Shown here one piece after another: positions 12,802-22,058 of a DNA stretch of 64,000 bases. Made by a program: the position numbers and the translations under genes. Below the pieces are notes generated by a model. That model saw only the letters and a list, made by a program, of their open reading frames with translations, was not told the origin of the DNA and searched no databases. Source of the DNA: CAVYEM01 sp963767635 (GTDB taxonomy: Bacteria; Vulcanimicrobiota; Vulcanimicrobiia; Vulcanimicrobiales; Vulcanimicrobiaceae); NCBI GenBank assembly GCA_963767635.1, contig CAVYEM010000002.1:1-64000 (forward strand), in the 5' to 3' direction. How positions within the stretch are numbered: position 1 is the first letter of the stretch; each line of letters begins with the position of its first letter.

Positions 12802-14311
12802 TGTCGCCGTCATCGGCGGCGGCCACAACGGCTTGGCCTGTGCCGCGCTCTTGGCCAAAGCGGGACTCTCCGTGCGCGTCTTCGAGCGCGCGGACGTACT
12901 GGGCGGCGCCGCCGTCAGCGAGCCGATGTGGGAAGGTTATACGGTCTCTGCCGCATCCTACGTGTGCACGCTGCTCGATCCATGGCTGATTCAAGAACTG
13001 GACCTGCAGCGGCACGGCTACAGCGCGTATCGCAAGGATCCGGCGACGTTTAACGCGCTGGGCGACGGGCGTTCGCTGCTCTTGGGCTGCGACGAGCAGG
13101 CCAATGCACAAGAAATTGCGGCGTTCGACAAAGACGACGTGCGCGGCTTCATCCAAGCCGACGGGGCGATTCGCGACTTGGGAGCGCGCCTCTTTGAAAC
13201 GTTCTCCGACGCGCAGCCGTCGTTCGATCGTTTTCCACCGCACGTACAACGCGATCTCACCGGATCGGCCGCGCAAATCGTCGAGCGCTATATTGGCACT
13301 CCGGTGCTTCAAGCCGCCATTGCAACGGACGGAATCATCGGAACGAACGCCGGCCCGCGGGACGCGGGAACCGGATACGTTTTGGCGCACCACTACGCGG
13401 GACGTGCGCTCGGCGTGCAAGGCGCTTGGGGATACGTGCGCGGCGGAATGGGCGCAATCTCGCGCGCGCTCGCAGACGCCGCGCGGGAACACGGCGCCGA
13501 GATACACCGGAATGCTGCGGTAACGCAGATCCTGCTGGAAGACGGCCAAGCTACAGGCGTTGTGCTGGCGGGCGGCGCGCAGGTTCGGGCGCGCATCGTC
13601 GCCTCCAACGCGCACCCGCGCACGACGTTTTTGGAACTGGCGGGCGAGCCGGCGTTGGAACCGGCGTTCGTTCAAAAGGTTCGCAGCTGGAAGAGTACGG
13701 GCGCGTCCTTCAAACTCAATCTCGCGCTGGGCGAATTGCCGAACTTCAAATGCCGCCCCGGAACGCATCCGCAGCCCCACCATCGCGCCACCATTCACGT
13801 TGCGCCGTCGATCGACTATCTGCAGGAGGCGTACGAAGATGCAAAAGCGGGCGGCATCTCAAAGCAGCCGATGCTGGAGTGTTTTCTGCAAACGCCAACG
13901 GATCCGCAGCTCGCTCCGCCCGGAAAGCACATCTTATCGATCTTCGCGCAATACTACCCGTACGATCGCAGCGACGGTTGGAGCCGCGCGCAGCGTGAAG
14001 CGGTGGCGGATCGCATCGTGTATTTGCTGGGACAATACGCGCCGAACGTCCCCAGCGCCATCGAGGCCCGGCAGATCCTCAGTCCGGTGGACCTGGAAAC
14101 GCGCTTCGGCCTGGTGGGCGGACATATTTTTCACGGGGAACTGCTGCCGGGGCAGATCTATGGCTCGCGGTTCGCCTCGCGAACTCCGGTGCGCAACTTG
14201 TACCTGTGCGGTTCGGGCGCGCATCCCGGAGGATGCGTGAGCGGCTTTCCCGGCAAGCGGGCCGCGCAGGCAATTTTGGCCGACGTTCGCGAAATGCACG
14301 CGGCGACATGA
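12782..14311 (+). CDS. FAD-dependent oxidoreductase, phytoene desaturase / PYROXD2-like
   Basis: 509 residues. The start GTG at 12782 overlaps the previous stop and gives MPSPDCDVAVIGGGHNGLAC; the Rossmann motif GGGHNGLA begins at residue ~11, followed by the dinucleotide-binding VRVFERADVLGG. The C-terminus has the second FAD motif, CGSGAHPGGCVSGFPGKRAA, typical of the amine-oxidase/PYROXD2 group of phytoene-desaturase-like proteins. The substrate cannot be told: no carotenoid genes are nearby, and the protein lies in a series of exported hydrolases although it has no signal peptide itself. Its stop overlaps the next start (ATGA), so translational coupling is likely. Confidence 0.85.
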   Translation: MPSPDCDVAVIGGGHNGLACAALLAKAGLSVRVFERADVLGGAAVSEPMWEGYTVSAASYVCTLLDPWLIQELDLQRHGYSAYRKDPATFNALGDGRSLLLGCDEQANAQEIAAFDKDDVRGFIQADGAIRDLGARLFETFSDAQPSFDRFPPHVQRDLTGSAAQIVERYIGTPVLQAAIATDGIIGTNAGPRDAGTGYVLAHHYAGRALGVQGAWGYVRGGMGAISRALADAAREHGAEIHRNAAVTQILLEDGQATGVVLAGGAQVRARIVASNAHPRTTFLELAGEPALEPAFVQKVRSWKSTGASFKLNLALGELPNFKCRPGTHPQPHHRATIHVAPSIDYLQEAYEDAKAGGISKQPMLECFLQTPTDPQLAPPGKHILSIFAQYYPYDRSDGWSRAQREAVADRIVYLLGQYAPNVPSAIEARQILSPVDLETRFGLVGGHIFHGELLPGQIYGSRFASRTPVRNLYLCGSGAHPGGCVSGFPGKRAAQAILADVREMHAAT

Positions 14312-16281
14312 AGGCTTGGAAAATGGCAATCGCGCTGTGCCTGATCGCGGCGGCGAGCGCAGCGAGCCCGCAGCAACGCTTTTCGATCGAGGCAATGCAG
14401 CGCATCGTCGACGTATCGGCACCGGCGATATCACCCGACGGCAGCAAAATCGCGTTCGTCGCGTCGTACGTCGATCTCGAGCACAACCGGCACGACGACA
14501 CGTTGCAGCTGTACGATCGCGTGAACCATACGTTGCGTCGCCTTGCAGCGGATCACCGCTCGGTTGGGGCACTCGCGTGGTCGCCGGATGGAATCAGGTT
14601 GGCCGCCGTGCTCGATTCGCCCGGCGACGGCGCGGATCAACTTTTCACGATCGATCCGGCAACCGGATCGCAGCGCAAACTTACGGCCGGAAAGACCGAC
14701 GTGATGAACGTCGCATGGTCGCCGGACGGCGATCGCATCGCGTTTTCGCGACGGAACTACGTCGCACCCAAAAGAGGCGCCGCTGCGTATCGCGACGGCT
14801 TCGAAGTGAGCGACAACGCGTATCTCGTCACAAAGCCCGCTCAACCGGCGCATCTGTGGTTGGTCGATATGAACGGCAAGGAGCAGCGTTTGACGCAAGG
14901 CACGTGGAGTGTCGCGGACGCGCCGCTCTCGTGGTCCTCCGACGGCGGCTCGTTGCTCTACCTGCGCGCCCCCAGCGCGGTGTACGGCGTGCAGGATCGC
15001 ACCGTTGCCATGCGCCTGGATGCGCGCACCGGCCGCAGCACGTTGGCAACGCCGCAGCAAACGTACGAGGACAATGCGCTGTTCTCGCCCGACGGCGCGC
15101 GCATAGCGTACCGGTACAACCGCAACGGCGATCCCATGAACGAAGAGGACGCCCACGTCGACGGCCGCAACGTGTCGAAGGCATTGGATCGCCACGTCGA
15201 AACGCTGGCGTGGATGCCCGACAGCGCGTCGCTGCTGCTGCAGGTGTACGATCGCGCGCAGGCGCCGTTGTACGTTCAGCCGGTGCACGGCGCGGCGCGC
15301 CGGCTTGCGCTGGGCCCGGTGCTTTCTGCCTCTATTATGCCCTCGGGCAGCGTCGCGCGTGACGGAACGATCGCGTTCGTCGGTGAGGAAGCGCGCAGCC
15401 CCACCGAACTCTACGTGCTGCCGCCGCATGCGCGCGCGCCTCAGCGACTAACGTTTTTCAACGCGGATATCGCGGCCCTGGACCTCGGGCGCCCCGTTCG
15501 CATCGCATGGCGCGGCCCCGGCGGCATGACCGAAGACGGCGTGCTCACGTATCCGCCCGGGTTCGTGCCGGGCAAAAAGTACCCGCTCGTGCTGCGCATT
15601 CACGGCGGTCCCACGGAAACCTCGACGGTCTCGTTCGATCCGTTTCGTCAGCTTGCCGCCGCGCGCGGTTATCTGGTGTTTGCACCGAACTATCGCGGCA
15701 GCAACGATCTGGGCAATGCGTACGAACACGCGATCTTCAACGATGCGAGCATCGGCCCCGGTAGAGACGTCATGGCGGGCATCGAAGCCGTCGAACGGTT
15801 GGGAATCGTCGACCGCGCGCGCATCGGCGTTTCCGGATGGTCGTACGGCGGCCTGCTCACGTCGTGGATGGAATCGCACTATCAGATCTGGAAAGCCGCG
15901 GTTGCGGGCGCAGCGGTGAACGATTTAGTCGTGGACTACGCGATCGCGGACGACATCGACGCCGACGCGGTCTCGTTCGCCGGCGGATCGCCGTACAAAG
16001 GGCGATATTTGAATCTTTGGCGCAAACATTCCCCGATTTCGTATTTCAAGGACATCCATACGCCCACGCTGATTTTCGGCAACGTGTACGACGTGCGCGT
16101 GCCGATCGTCGAATCGTATGAAATGTTTCACGCGTTGCGCGACAACGGCGTGCCGGTGAAGTTCTTCGCGTATCCCAGCACGGGCCATCTGCCGAACGGA
16201 CCGGTGCGTTTGGCCGACGTTTACGAAAAATGGCTTTCGTGGTTCGATCGATATCTTGCGCCCGGAAAGGCGGCACGATGA
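14308..16281 (+). CDS. S9 family serine peptidase (prolyl oligopeptidase / acylaminoacyl-peptidase type), exported
   Basis: 657 residues. The start ATG at 14308 overlaps the previous stop and opens a signal peptide (MKAWKMAIALCLIAAASAA). Residues ~30-400 form a beta-propeller with WD40/TolB-like repeats (ISPDGSKIAFVAS, WSPDGIRLAAV, WSPDGDRIAFSRR). The C-terminal alpha/beta-hydrolase domain has the nucleophile motif GVSGWSYGGLL, an acid in the VYDVRVPI region and the catalytic His in STGHLPNG. These enzymes cleave short peptides that fit the propeller-gated cavity. With the export signal, the gene probably supplies periplasmic or secreted oligopeptidase activity within the TonB-receptor operon. 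Confidence 0.93.
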   Translation: MKAWKMAIALCLIAAASAASPQQRFSIEAMQRIVDVSAPAISPDGSKIAFVASYVDLEHNRHDDTLQLYDRVNHTLRRLAADHRSVGALAWSPDGIRLAAVLDSPGDGADQLFTIDPATGSQRKLTAGKTDVMNVAWSPDGDRIAFSRRNYVAPKRGAAAYRDGFEVSDNAYLVTKPAQPAHLWLVDMNGKEQRLTQGTWSVADAPLSWSSDGGSLLYLRAPSAVYGVQDRTVAMRLDARTGRSTLATPQQTYEDNALFSPDGARIAYRYNRNGDPMNEEDAHVDGRNVSKALDRHVETLAWMPDSASLLLQVYDRAQAPLYVQPVHGAARRLALGPVLSASIMPSGSVARDGTIAFVGEEARSPTELYVLPPHARAPQRLTFFNADIAALDLGRPVRIAWRGPGGMTEDGVLTYPPGFVPGKKYPLVLRIHGGPTETSTVSFDPFRQLAAARGYLVFAPNYRGSNDLGNAYEHAIFNDASIGPGRDVMAGIEAVERLGIVDRARIGVSGWSYGGLLTSWMESHYQIWKAAVAGAAVNDLVVDYAIADDIDADAVSFAGGSPYKGRYLNLWRKHSPISYFKDIHTPTLIFGNVYDVRVPIVESYEMFHALRDNGVPVKFFAYPSTGHLPNGPVRLADVYEKWLSWFDRYLAPGKAAR

Positions 16282-17312
16282 TCCATTCGTTGCTTCTGGC
16301 GGCTGCATTGTCTGCCTCGACGTGCAAGCCGACCGTGTACGCGCCGGCCGGCACCTGGCATGCCGATCGCGTGCGCGGTCCCGGTTTGGTGCTTTCGGGC
16401 GGCGGCCTCATGGGGATGCCGTACGATACCGTGCTGCGCTGGATGCGCGATCGAATCGCCGTACCGGGCAGCGGGCGGGGCGGGAATCTGGTGATTCTCA
16501 AGGCTTCCGGCGCGCGCGACTACAGCGATCTGTTCTATTCACACAGCAGGCTGGGGTCGGTTCGCGAAATTCTGATTCCGCCGTGCGCGAAGCGCAGTCA
16601 GATCGATTCCGTCGTGCCGTACGTCCGCAGCGCCGACGCAGTGTTGTTCGCCGGCGGCGATCAGGCGCATTACGTCGCGTGGAAGGGCAGCGCGCTGATC
16701 GCGGCCGTCAAGCGCGTGTACGCGCGCGGCGGCATCGTCGGAGGCGGAAGCGCGGGGCTGGCGATTCAAGGCGCGGTCGTGTTCGACTCCGTCGCGGCCG
16801 ATCGCGTATTGCCCGACGACGAAGACGTGGCGACGCGAGATGCGGTGAAAAATCCGTACGAAACGGCAATAAGCTTTACGACCGATCTTTTCTCTTGGGC
16901 GCCGCTGCGCGGGAGCATCACCGATACGCACTTTGCGCGGCGCAACCGTTTCGGCCGCCTGGCGGCGTTCATGGCGCGTTCCTTGCAAGATCGTCTGATT
17001 CCAGGGGATCGCATCTACGGCGTGGCGGTCGACGAAGGTGCCGCGCTGCTCGTCGACGCAGGCGGCATCGCCACGATGGTGGAGCGGGCGCGCACGAGCG
17101 ACGGCTACGTGCCGCGCGGCGCGTACATCCTGACAGGAATGCGCGGGCCGCAGATCGCTCCGGGGCGGCCGCTCCGCTATACCGTCGAGGTTACGCACCT
17201 CTCCAAGGCGGGATCGCGGTACGATTTGTCCTCCCATCGCGGCGCCGGCGTGCGGTATCGCGTTACGGTAAACGGCGCGAGCGCGAATCCGTACTCGACA
17301 AGCCCGTATTGA
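16278..17312 (+). CDS. Exported S51-family peptidase, cyanophycinase-like
   Basis: 344 residues. The start ATG at 16278 overlaps the previous TGA (ATGA) and leads into a short signal peptide (MIHSLLLAAALSAS). Motifs of the cyanophycinase group of S51 serine peptidases: GPGLVLSGGGLMG near the start, AVLFAGGDQAHYV, and the nucleophile elbow GGIVGGGSAGLAIQG, where Ser replaces the usual GTSAGA context as GGSAG. Cyanophycinases release beta-Asp-Arg dipeptides from cyanophycin, and secreted versions exist. Whether this one acts on cyanophycin or another isopeptide is unknown. It is the last gene of the apparent operon that begins at 6033. Confidence 0.85.
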   Translation: MIHSLLLAAALSASTCKPTVYAPAGTWHADRVRGPGLVLSGGGLMGMPYDTVLRWMRDRIAVPGSGRGGNLVILKASGARDYSDLFYSHSRLGSVREILIPPCAKRSQIDSVVPYVRSADAVLFAGGDQAHYVAWKGSALIAAVKRVYARGGIVGGGSAGLAIQGAVVFDSVAADRVLPDDEDVATRDAVKNPYETAISFTTDLFSWAPLRGSITDTHFARRNRFGRLAAFMARSLQDRLIPGDRIYGVAVDEGAALLVDAGGIATMVERARTSDGYVPRGAYILTGMRGPQIAPGRPLRYTVEVTHLSKAGSRYDLSSHRGAGVRYRVTVNGASANPYSTSPY

Positions 17313-17420
17313 GCGGAAGATCGGCTGCCTTCCTAGCCGGCGCATGCGGTTGAAGCGGCGAGCAAGCGGGGTACGACCGAAATAAGGTGAAAATGGCGAA
17401 TCCGCGCTTCGCGCTCCTCA

Positions 17421-17462
17421 CCCCCCGTCGGCAGAGCCGCCGGGGCCCCCGGCCTTCGGCCC
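17421..17462 (-). repeat. Copy of dispersed intergenic repeat (42 bp, inverse of 54819-54860)
   Basis: These 42 bases are the exact reverse complement of 54819-54860, and similarity continues for ~10 more bases with a small indel (AGGAGCGCG against CGGAGCGCG). The core is a GC palindrome-like block (GGCCGAAGGCC, GGGGCCCC). It lies in the 224-bp gap after the S51 peptidase gene. The gap also contains an 18-mer at 17387-17404 that recurs at 43257-43274. Confidence 0.75.
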
Positions 17463-17536
17463 ACGACAATTTTGATACATTGCGTGTGGCCCTTCCGTTC
17501 ACCGGTTACTAACCTATGTTTCTAGAGGGGATTCCT

Positions 17537-17899
17537 ATGCGCATGTTCCGGCTACTCTCGGCAATCGTTTTTATGAGCGCCATCGCTGCGCCTCAACTGG
17601 CGTTTGCGGGCAAAACAAACAACTTCTACGGAGAAGTCGTACACGTTTCGCTCAACAACGTTAAAGTGTACGATCCGAAGGCCCAACAAACGCTCAGCTT
17701 CATGTTGACGCCCAAGTTCGATCAACTCTTTTCAGCCGACGGCAAGACCACGTATCAGATGAAGATGCTCAAGCATGGTCAGTACGTGCGCGTCGTCTAC
17801 GATCAGAAGGCGCTAGGGATGCGTCATGCGGACAAAATTTACATCCTGAACAACGCCAACATGAAAAAGGCCAAGCAAGTCCCCTCGCACATACACTAG
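17537..17899 (+). CDS. Small secreted protein of unknown function
   Basis: 120 residues. ATG 17537 is preferred over ATG 17516 because AGAGGGG lies 6 bases upstream. A clear signal peptide (MFRLLSAIVFMSAIAAPQLAFA) is followed by ~95 residues that read like a compact beta-rich domain (NNFYGEVVHVSLNNVKVYD, then YVRVVYDQKALG). This recalls small exported domains with repeated GxVxxV strands, but I do not recognise a family. It is flanked by the repeat-bearing gap and by a convergent hydrolase gene 5 bp away. CTAGG-TTC-CCTAG just after the stop can form a short hairpin. Confidence 0.7.
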   Translation: MRMFRLLSAIVFMSAIAAPQLAFAGKTNNFYGEVVHVSLNNVKVYDPKAQQTLSFMLTPKFDQLFSADGKTTYQMKMLKHGQYVRVVYDQKALGMRHADKIYILNNANMKKAKQVPSHIH

Positions 17900-17904
17900 G
17901 TTCC

Positions 17905-18666
17905 CTAGGTGTGTTTGCGCGCGTACACTTGCCGTGCAAACGCGCGTACGATTGCGGTGAACTGGGCCGGCCGGCGCAGCGGCGCGACGTGATCGCTGCG
18001 CGGAATGACGACGAGCCGAGCGTTGGGCGAACTGGTGAATTCCGTCTCGTCCTGCCGGAACAGCGGGTCCCATTCGCCGTTGACGACGAGCAGCGGCTTG
18101 CCGTAGAGGGCGAGCCGCTCGCCGTACGATATTCCGAGCGCAATACGGCGGCTGGCTTCAAAGACTCGCTGGTCGAAACGAAAGGGAATGACCGTTTCGG
18201 CAACGTGACGCGGCAAGGTCAACCGGAAGAATACCGCCAGTGCGCGCTCGAGCAGTTGCGGAGAAAATTGCGCCGTGAGCGCCACGCCGGCTTCATAGAG
18301 GAGCGCACGCGCTCCGATCAAGTTGGTCGAACAGCCCGTCAACAGCAAGGCGCTGGTGCATTCGGGCTGATCTAGCGCGTACCGCATCGCCAGGTAACCG
18401 CCGAGCGAATAGCCGACGAACAACGCCGGCCGTGCCGCGACGCGTTCTACGAGTTCGCGCAGAAACGCCTCGAGCACCGGAATCTCGAACGGCACATCGG
18501 CCAGAGCCCCGTGTCCGGGAAGGTCGGGCGTGATGACATGAAATTCGTCTGCGAGTGCGAGCGCGTGTTTGCGCCAAATTTTTCCGCCGAGACGAATGCC
18601 GTGCAAAAATACGATGGGCGGAAACCGCGGGCTGCCGTACGCTGTTATGCCGCGCGCGAAATCCAC
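17905..18666 (-). CDS. Alpha/beta hydrolase
   Basis: 253 residues, start GTG 18666. Typical alpha/beta-hydrolase fold: oxyanion-hole region PPIVFLHGIRLGG (residues ~16-28), ITPDLPGHG, nucleophile elbow VGYSLGGYLAM at ~95, acid in VNGEWDPLF and catalytic His in IPRSDHVAPL near the C-terminus. It resembles soluble esterases and MhpC/BioH-like enzymes; the substrate cannot be predicted. No signal peptide, so cytoplasmic. The genes on both sides run on the other strand. Confidence 0.85.
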   Translation of the reverse strand: MDFARGITAYGSPRFPPIVFLHGIRLGGKIWRKHALALADEFHVITPDLPGHGALADVPFEIPVLEAFLRELVERVAARPALFVGYSLGGYLAMRYALDQPECTSALLLTGCSTNLIGARALLYEAGVALTAQFSPQLLERALAVFFRLTLPRHVAETVIPFRFDQRVFEASRRIALGISYGERLALYGKPLLVVNGEWDPLFRQDETEFTSSPNARLVVIPRSDHVAPLRRPAQFTAIVRAFARQVYARKHT

Positions 18667-18720
18667 GCTACGAACCGCCCGTCGCGTGAGAGTTGGCCGC
18701 GTTCATGGTAGATCGCCCTA

Positions 18721-19137
18721 ATGAATCGGTACGTTGCGGCGGTCCTGCTGGGCGCGGCGGCGGGTATGCGGACGAGCGTTGCGCCGCTGGCCGCGCGCCG
18801 TCTTACGTCCCAGGGAGTCTCGATCTCCGGCGTGATGGGCTTTCTTGCAGAGGCTGCGCTGGACAAAATGCCGTTTATCGGCCCACGTACGGCGCCCGGT
18901 CCGCTGCTTGCGCGAGCAGGCGCTGCCGCGTACGCCGCGAGGTCGTTGCACGTAAAGCAGAAAATTGAAACCGTGCCGCTGCTTGCATTGGCAGCAGCCT
19001 GCGCGGTATGCATGGCGTTCGGCGCGAGCCGGCTACGCGCGGCCGTGGTGCGAGAAACGGGGTGGCCGGACGCGGCCGTTGCACTGGCCGAGGACGTTGC
19101 CGCGCTAGGGCTAGCCTTCGCAGCAGTGGGTTTCTAG
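18721..19137 (+). CDS. DUF4126-like small membrane protein
   Basis: 138 residues with several hydrophobic segments (YVAAVLLGAAAGMRTSVAPL at the N-terminus, VPLLALAAACAVCMAFGA, DVAALGLAFAAVGF at the end). The AGMRTSVAPL motif and the overall layout resemble DUF4126-type inner-membrane proteins of unknown function. It shares the strand with hsp20 and lon 45 bp downstream and may be co-transcribed with them. Confidence 0.65.
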   Translation: MNRYVAAVLLGAAAGMRTSVAPLAARRLTSQGVSISGVMGFLAEAALDKMPFIGPRTAPGPLLARAGAAAYAARSLHVKQKIETVPLLALAAACAVCMAFGASRLRAAVVRETGWPDAAVALAEDVAALGLAFAAVGF

Positions 19138-19181
19138 CACTCCGCGCATCCGATTGCTAATCGAGGAGGTTATACCGGCTG

Positions 19182-19574
19182 ATGGATTCCGTGGTCCGCT
19201 TTCGCTCCGGCGCCTTGTGGGAGCCGAACGCCGACGTGGTCGTCGACGAGGGCTCGGGGGTAGCTCTCGTGCGCGTTGAGCTCGCTGGAGCGGAGAGTGA
19301 AAGTTTGCGCGTGTTTCTGGACGAGCGGTATTTGGTCATTGCGGGACGCCGCTCCGAAACGGCGCGTTTGCGCAAGGGTTCGTTCTTACAGAAAGAAATC
19401 GCAAACGGCGAGTTCGTCAAGAAAATTCATCTGCCCGTGGCGGTTTCGTACGACGAGGTGACCGCGACCTACGGCGACGGCATGCTCACTATCGCGTTGC
19501 CGATTGCCGCCACGGAGTACATTCCGGCCTCGCGCACGGAAATTCGAATGATCGTTAAAAGGATTCTCGTTTAA
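19182..19574 (+). CDS. Hsp20/alpha-crystallin family small heat-shock protein
   Basis: 130 residues, start ATG after a strong GAGGAGGT Shine-Dalgarno (19163-19170). The alpha-crystallin domain is recognisable: VRVELAGAESESLRVFLDERYLVIAGRR, a charged KGSFLQKEIANGEFVKKIHLP segment, and the end motif YGDGMLTIALP. Such proteins hold unfolded clients in an ATP-independent way. The stop TAA is followed at once by the ATG of lon, so a chaperone-protease operon is likely. No CIRCE-like inverted repeat was seen upstream. Confidence 0.88.
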   Translation: MDSVVRFRSGALWEPNADVVVDEGSGVALVRVELAGAESESLRVFLDERYLVIAGRRSETARLRKGSFLQKEIANGEFVKKIHLPVAVSYDEVTATYGDGMLTIALPIAATEYIPASRTEIRMIVKRILV

Positions 19575-22048
19575 ATGGTCTCCCAACAACAACCGACACC
19601 GGCGACGTCGCTGGTTCCGGCAGGCCTGCTCGGCATTCTGCCGCTGCAGGACGCCGTGCTGTTTCCCAATACCGTTATTCCGCTCGCCGTGGTCAAAAAG
19701 CCGGGCATTCAACTGGTCGAAGAGGCGTTGCGCGAAGGCAAACCGATCGGGTTGACGGTTTTAAAGAATCGCGAAATCGAAAATCCCGGTCCGGGCGACG
19801 TTCACCGCGTTGGTACGATAGGGACTGTACAGAAAATGCTCAAAGTCCCGGACGGTACGTTGCGCTGCATCGTCGCGGGACAGCAGGTTTTCAAGATCGA
19901 GCAGTTTACGCAGACGGAACCGTATTTGGTGGCCGCGTATAGCGAGCTGCCGGACGTCACTGCGCAGTCCGAAGAGCTGATTGCGATGCAGCGTAACTTG
20001 GGCGGCTTGTTCCAAAAGCTGCTTGGATATCTGCCGCAAGCGCCGCGCGAGATGGAAATGGAAGTCCAGAACATTTCTGATCCGAACCTGCTGACCTATT
20101 TCGTGGCCTCGACGATGCGGCTGGAAACGCCGGACCGGCAAGCGATCTTGGAAGAGCGCAACACGATGAAGCGGATGCGCAAGCTGACGATGCTGCTCAC
20201 CAAAGAGCTCGAGGTGGTCGAGCTCGGGCACAAGATTCAGTCGGACATCCAACGCGAAATGGAAAAGAATCAGCGCGAGTTCTACCTGCGCCAGCAGGCT
20301 GCGGGCGATTCAGGAAGAGCTCGGTGAGGTCGATCCGCAGCAAGCCGAGACCAACGAGCTGCGCCAAAAGATCGACGAGGCGCAGATGCCCGAAGACGCC
20401 AAAAAAGCGGCCGATCGCGAGCTGGATCGGCTTTCCAAAGTGCCGCAGGCCAGCCCCGAATACAGCGTCATCCGAACGTATCTGGATTGGCTCGTGGCGC
20501 TTCCCTGGGGCAAGGAAACCACCGACCATATCGACATCAAAAAAGCGCGCGAGATTCTCGATGAAGATCACTACGATCTGGAAAAAATCAAGGACCGCAT
20601 CATCGAGTACCTCGCAGTCGGCAAGCTGAAGAACCGGTTGACGGGCCCCATTCTCTGCTTCGTTGGCGCGCCGGGCGTCGGCAAGACCTCGCTGGGACAG
20701 TCGATCGCGCGTGCCATGGGGCGCAAGTTCGTGCGTCTCTCGGTCGGCGGTGTGCACGACGAAGCCGAGATACGCGGGCATCGCCGCACGTACATCGGTT
20801 CGATGCCCGGCACGATTCTGCGGGCCGTCCGCGACGCCGGCACGCGCAACCCGGTTATGATGATCGACGAGATCGACAAGGTCGGCGCCGACTTTCGCGG
20901 CGATCCTCAGTCGGCGCTGCTCGAAGTGCTGGACCCCGAACAGAACAATTCGTTCCGCGACCACTATTTGGATCTGCCGTTCGATCTTTCGCAAGTGCTG
21001 TTCGTATGCACGGCCAACACCTTAGACACGATCAGCGGACCGTTGCGCGATCGCATGGAGATCATTCAGCTCTCGGGATACACTGAACTTGAAAAGACGC
21101 AGATCGCCAAGCGCATACCTGATCCCTAAACAGCGCCGCGCCAACGGGTTGAAGGAAACTCAAGCGCAAATGAACGACGCCGCGCTGCGGCTCATTATTA
21201 CGGATTACACGCGTGAGGCCGGGGTCCGGAACCTCGAGCGCGAGATCGGAACGGTCTTTCGCAAAATCGCCCGGCAAATCGCGGAGTTTCCGCGTTACAA
21301 GGGGCGAATAAAGCCGGAAAATCTGCACGAGTTTTTGAGCAAGCCGCGGTTTTACAGCGAAGTCAAAAAGCGGGTCGCGTCGGTGGGCGTTTCGACCGGA
21401 ATGTTCTACACGCCGGTCGGCGGCGACATTCTGTTCATCGAAACAACGGTGATGCCCGGCACCGGAAAGCTCGTGCTTACCGGCCAGCTCGGCGACGTGA
21501 TGAAAGAAAGCGCCCAGGCCGCCGTTTCGTTCCTGCGCTCGCGCTCGAACGAGCTCGATCTGCCCGAGGATTACTTCGCCAAGCACGATTTGCACATCCA
21601 TGTTCCGACGGGCGCTACGCCCAAGGATGGCCCGTCCGCCGGCATTGCGTTGGCAACGGCGATCACCTCACTGCTCACAGGCACTAAGGTCGATCCCGAC
21701 GTCGCCATGACCGGCGAAATCACGCTGACCGGCCAAGTGCTGCCGATCGGGGGATTGAAAGAGAAAGTGCTCGGTGCCAAACGCGCCGGCATAAAGATCA
21801 TCATCCTGCCCAAGCGCAACGAGATCGATCTGGACGACATTCCGAAGGAAGTGCGCGACACGATGACGTTCGTGCCGGTCGAGGAGCTCTCGGAAGTGCT
21901 CTACCATGCGCTGGGCAAGCGCGTCATCACGCCCGTCGAACTGGGCGAGGGCGTGCACAAGGACAACGTCGTTCCCATGCGCCGCCGCAACGGCAGCATA
22001 AAGCGCGATCGCGTGGGGGAGCGCAAACGCTCCCGCACGCGCCGCTGA
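19575..22048 (+). CDS. lon: ATP-dependent protease Lon (two single-base frameshifts)
   Basis: Full-length Lon, ~820 residues: N-terminal substrate-binding domain (LLGILPLQDAVLFPNTVIPL), AAA+ domain with Walker A GAPGVGKTSLG and Walker B MMIDEIDKVG, and the C-terminal serine-lysine protease domain (catalytic Ser in PKDGPSAGIALA, Lys in GGLKEKVLGAKRAG). Two extra bases break the frame. The first is a G at 20297-20298 that turns CAGCTG into CAGGCTG; removing it restores YLRQQLRAIQEELGE. The second is an A at 21115; removing it restores AKRYLIPKQ. Lon is a cytoplasmic quality-control protease, rarely lost, so errors in the sequence are the best explanation. Confidence 0.93.
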
Positions 22049-22058
22049 TGCCGCTTCC

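Noticed and set aside
17401..17462. Intrinsic terminator after the S51 peptidase
   Set aside because: The GC-rich block can fold but is not followed by a T-run; it is better explained as a repeat copy.
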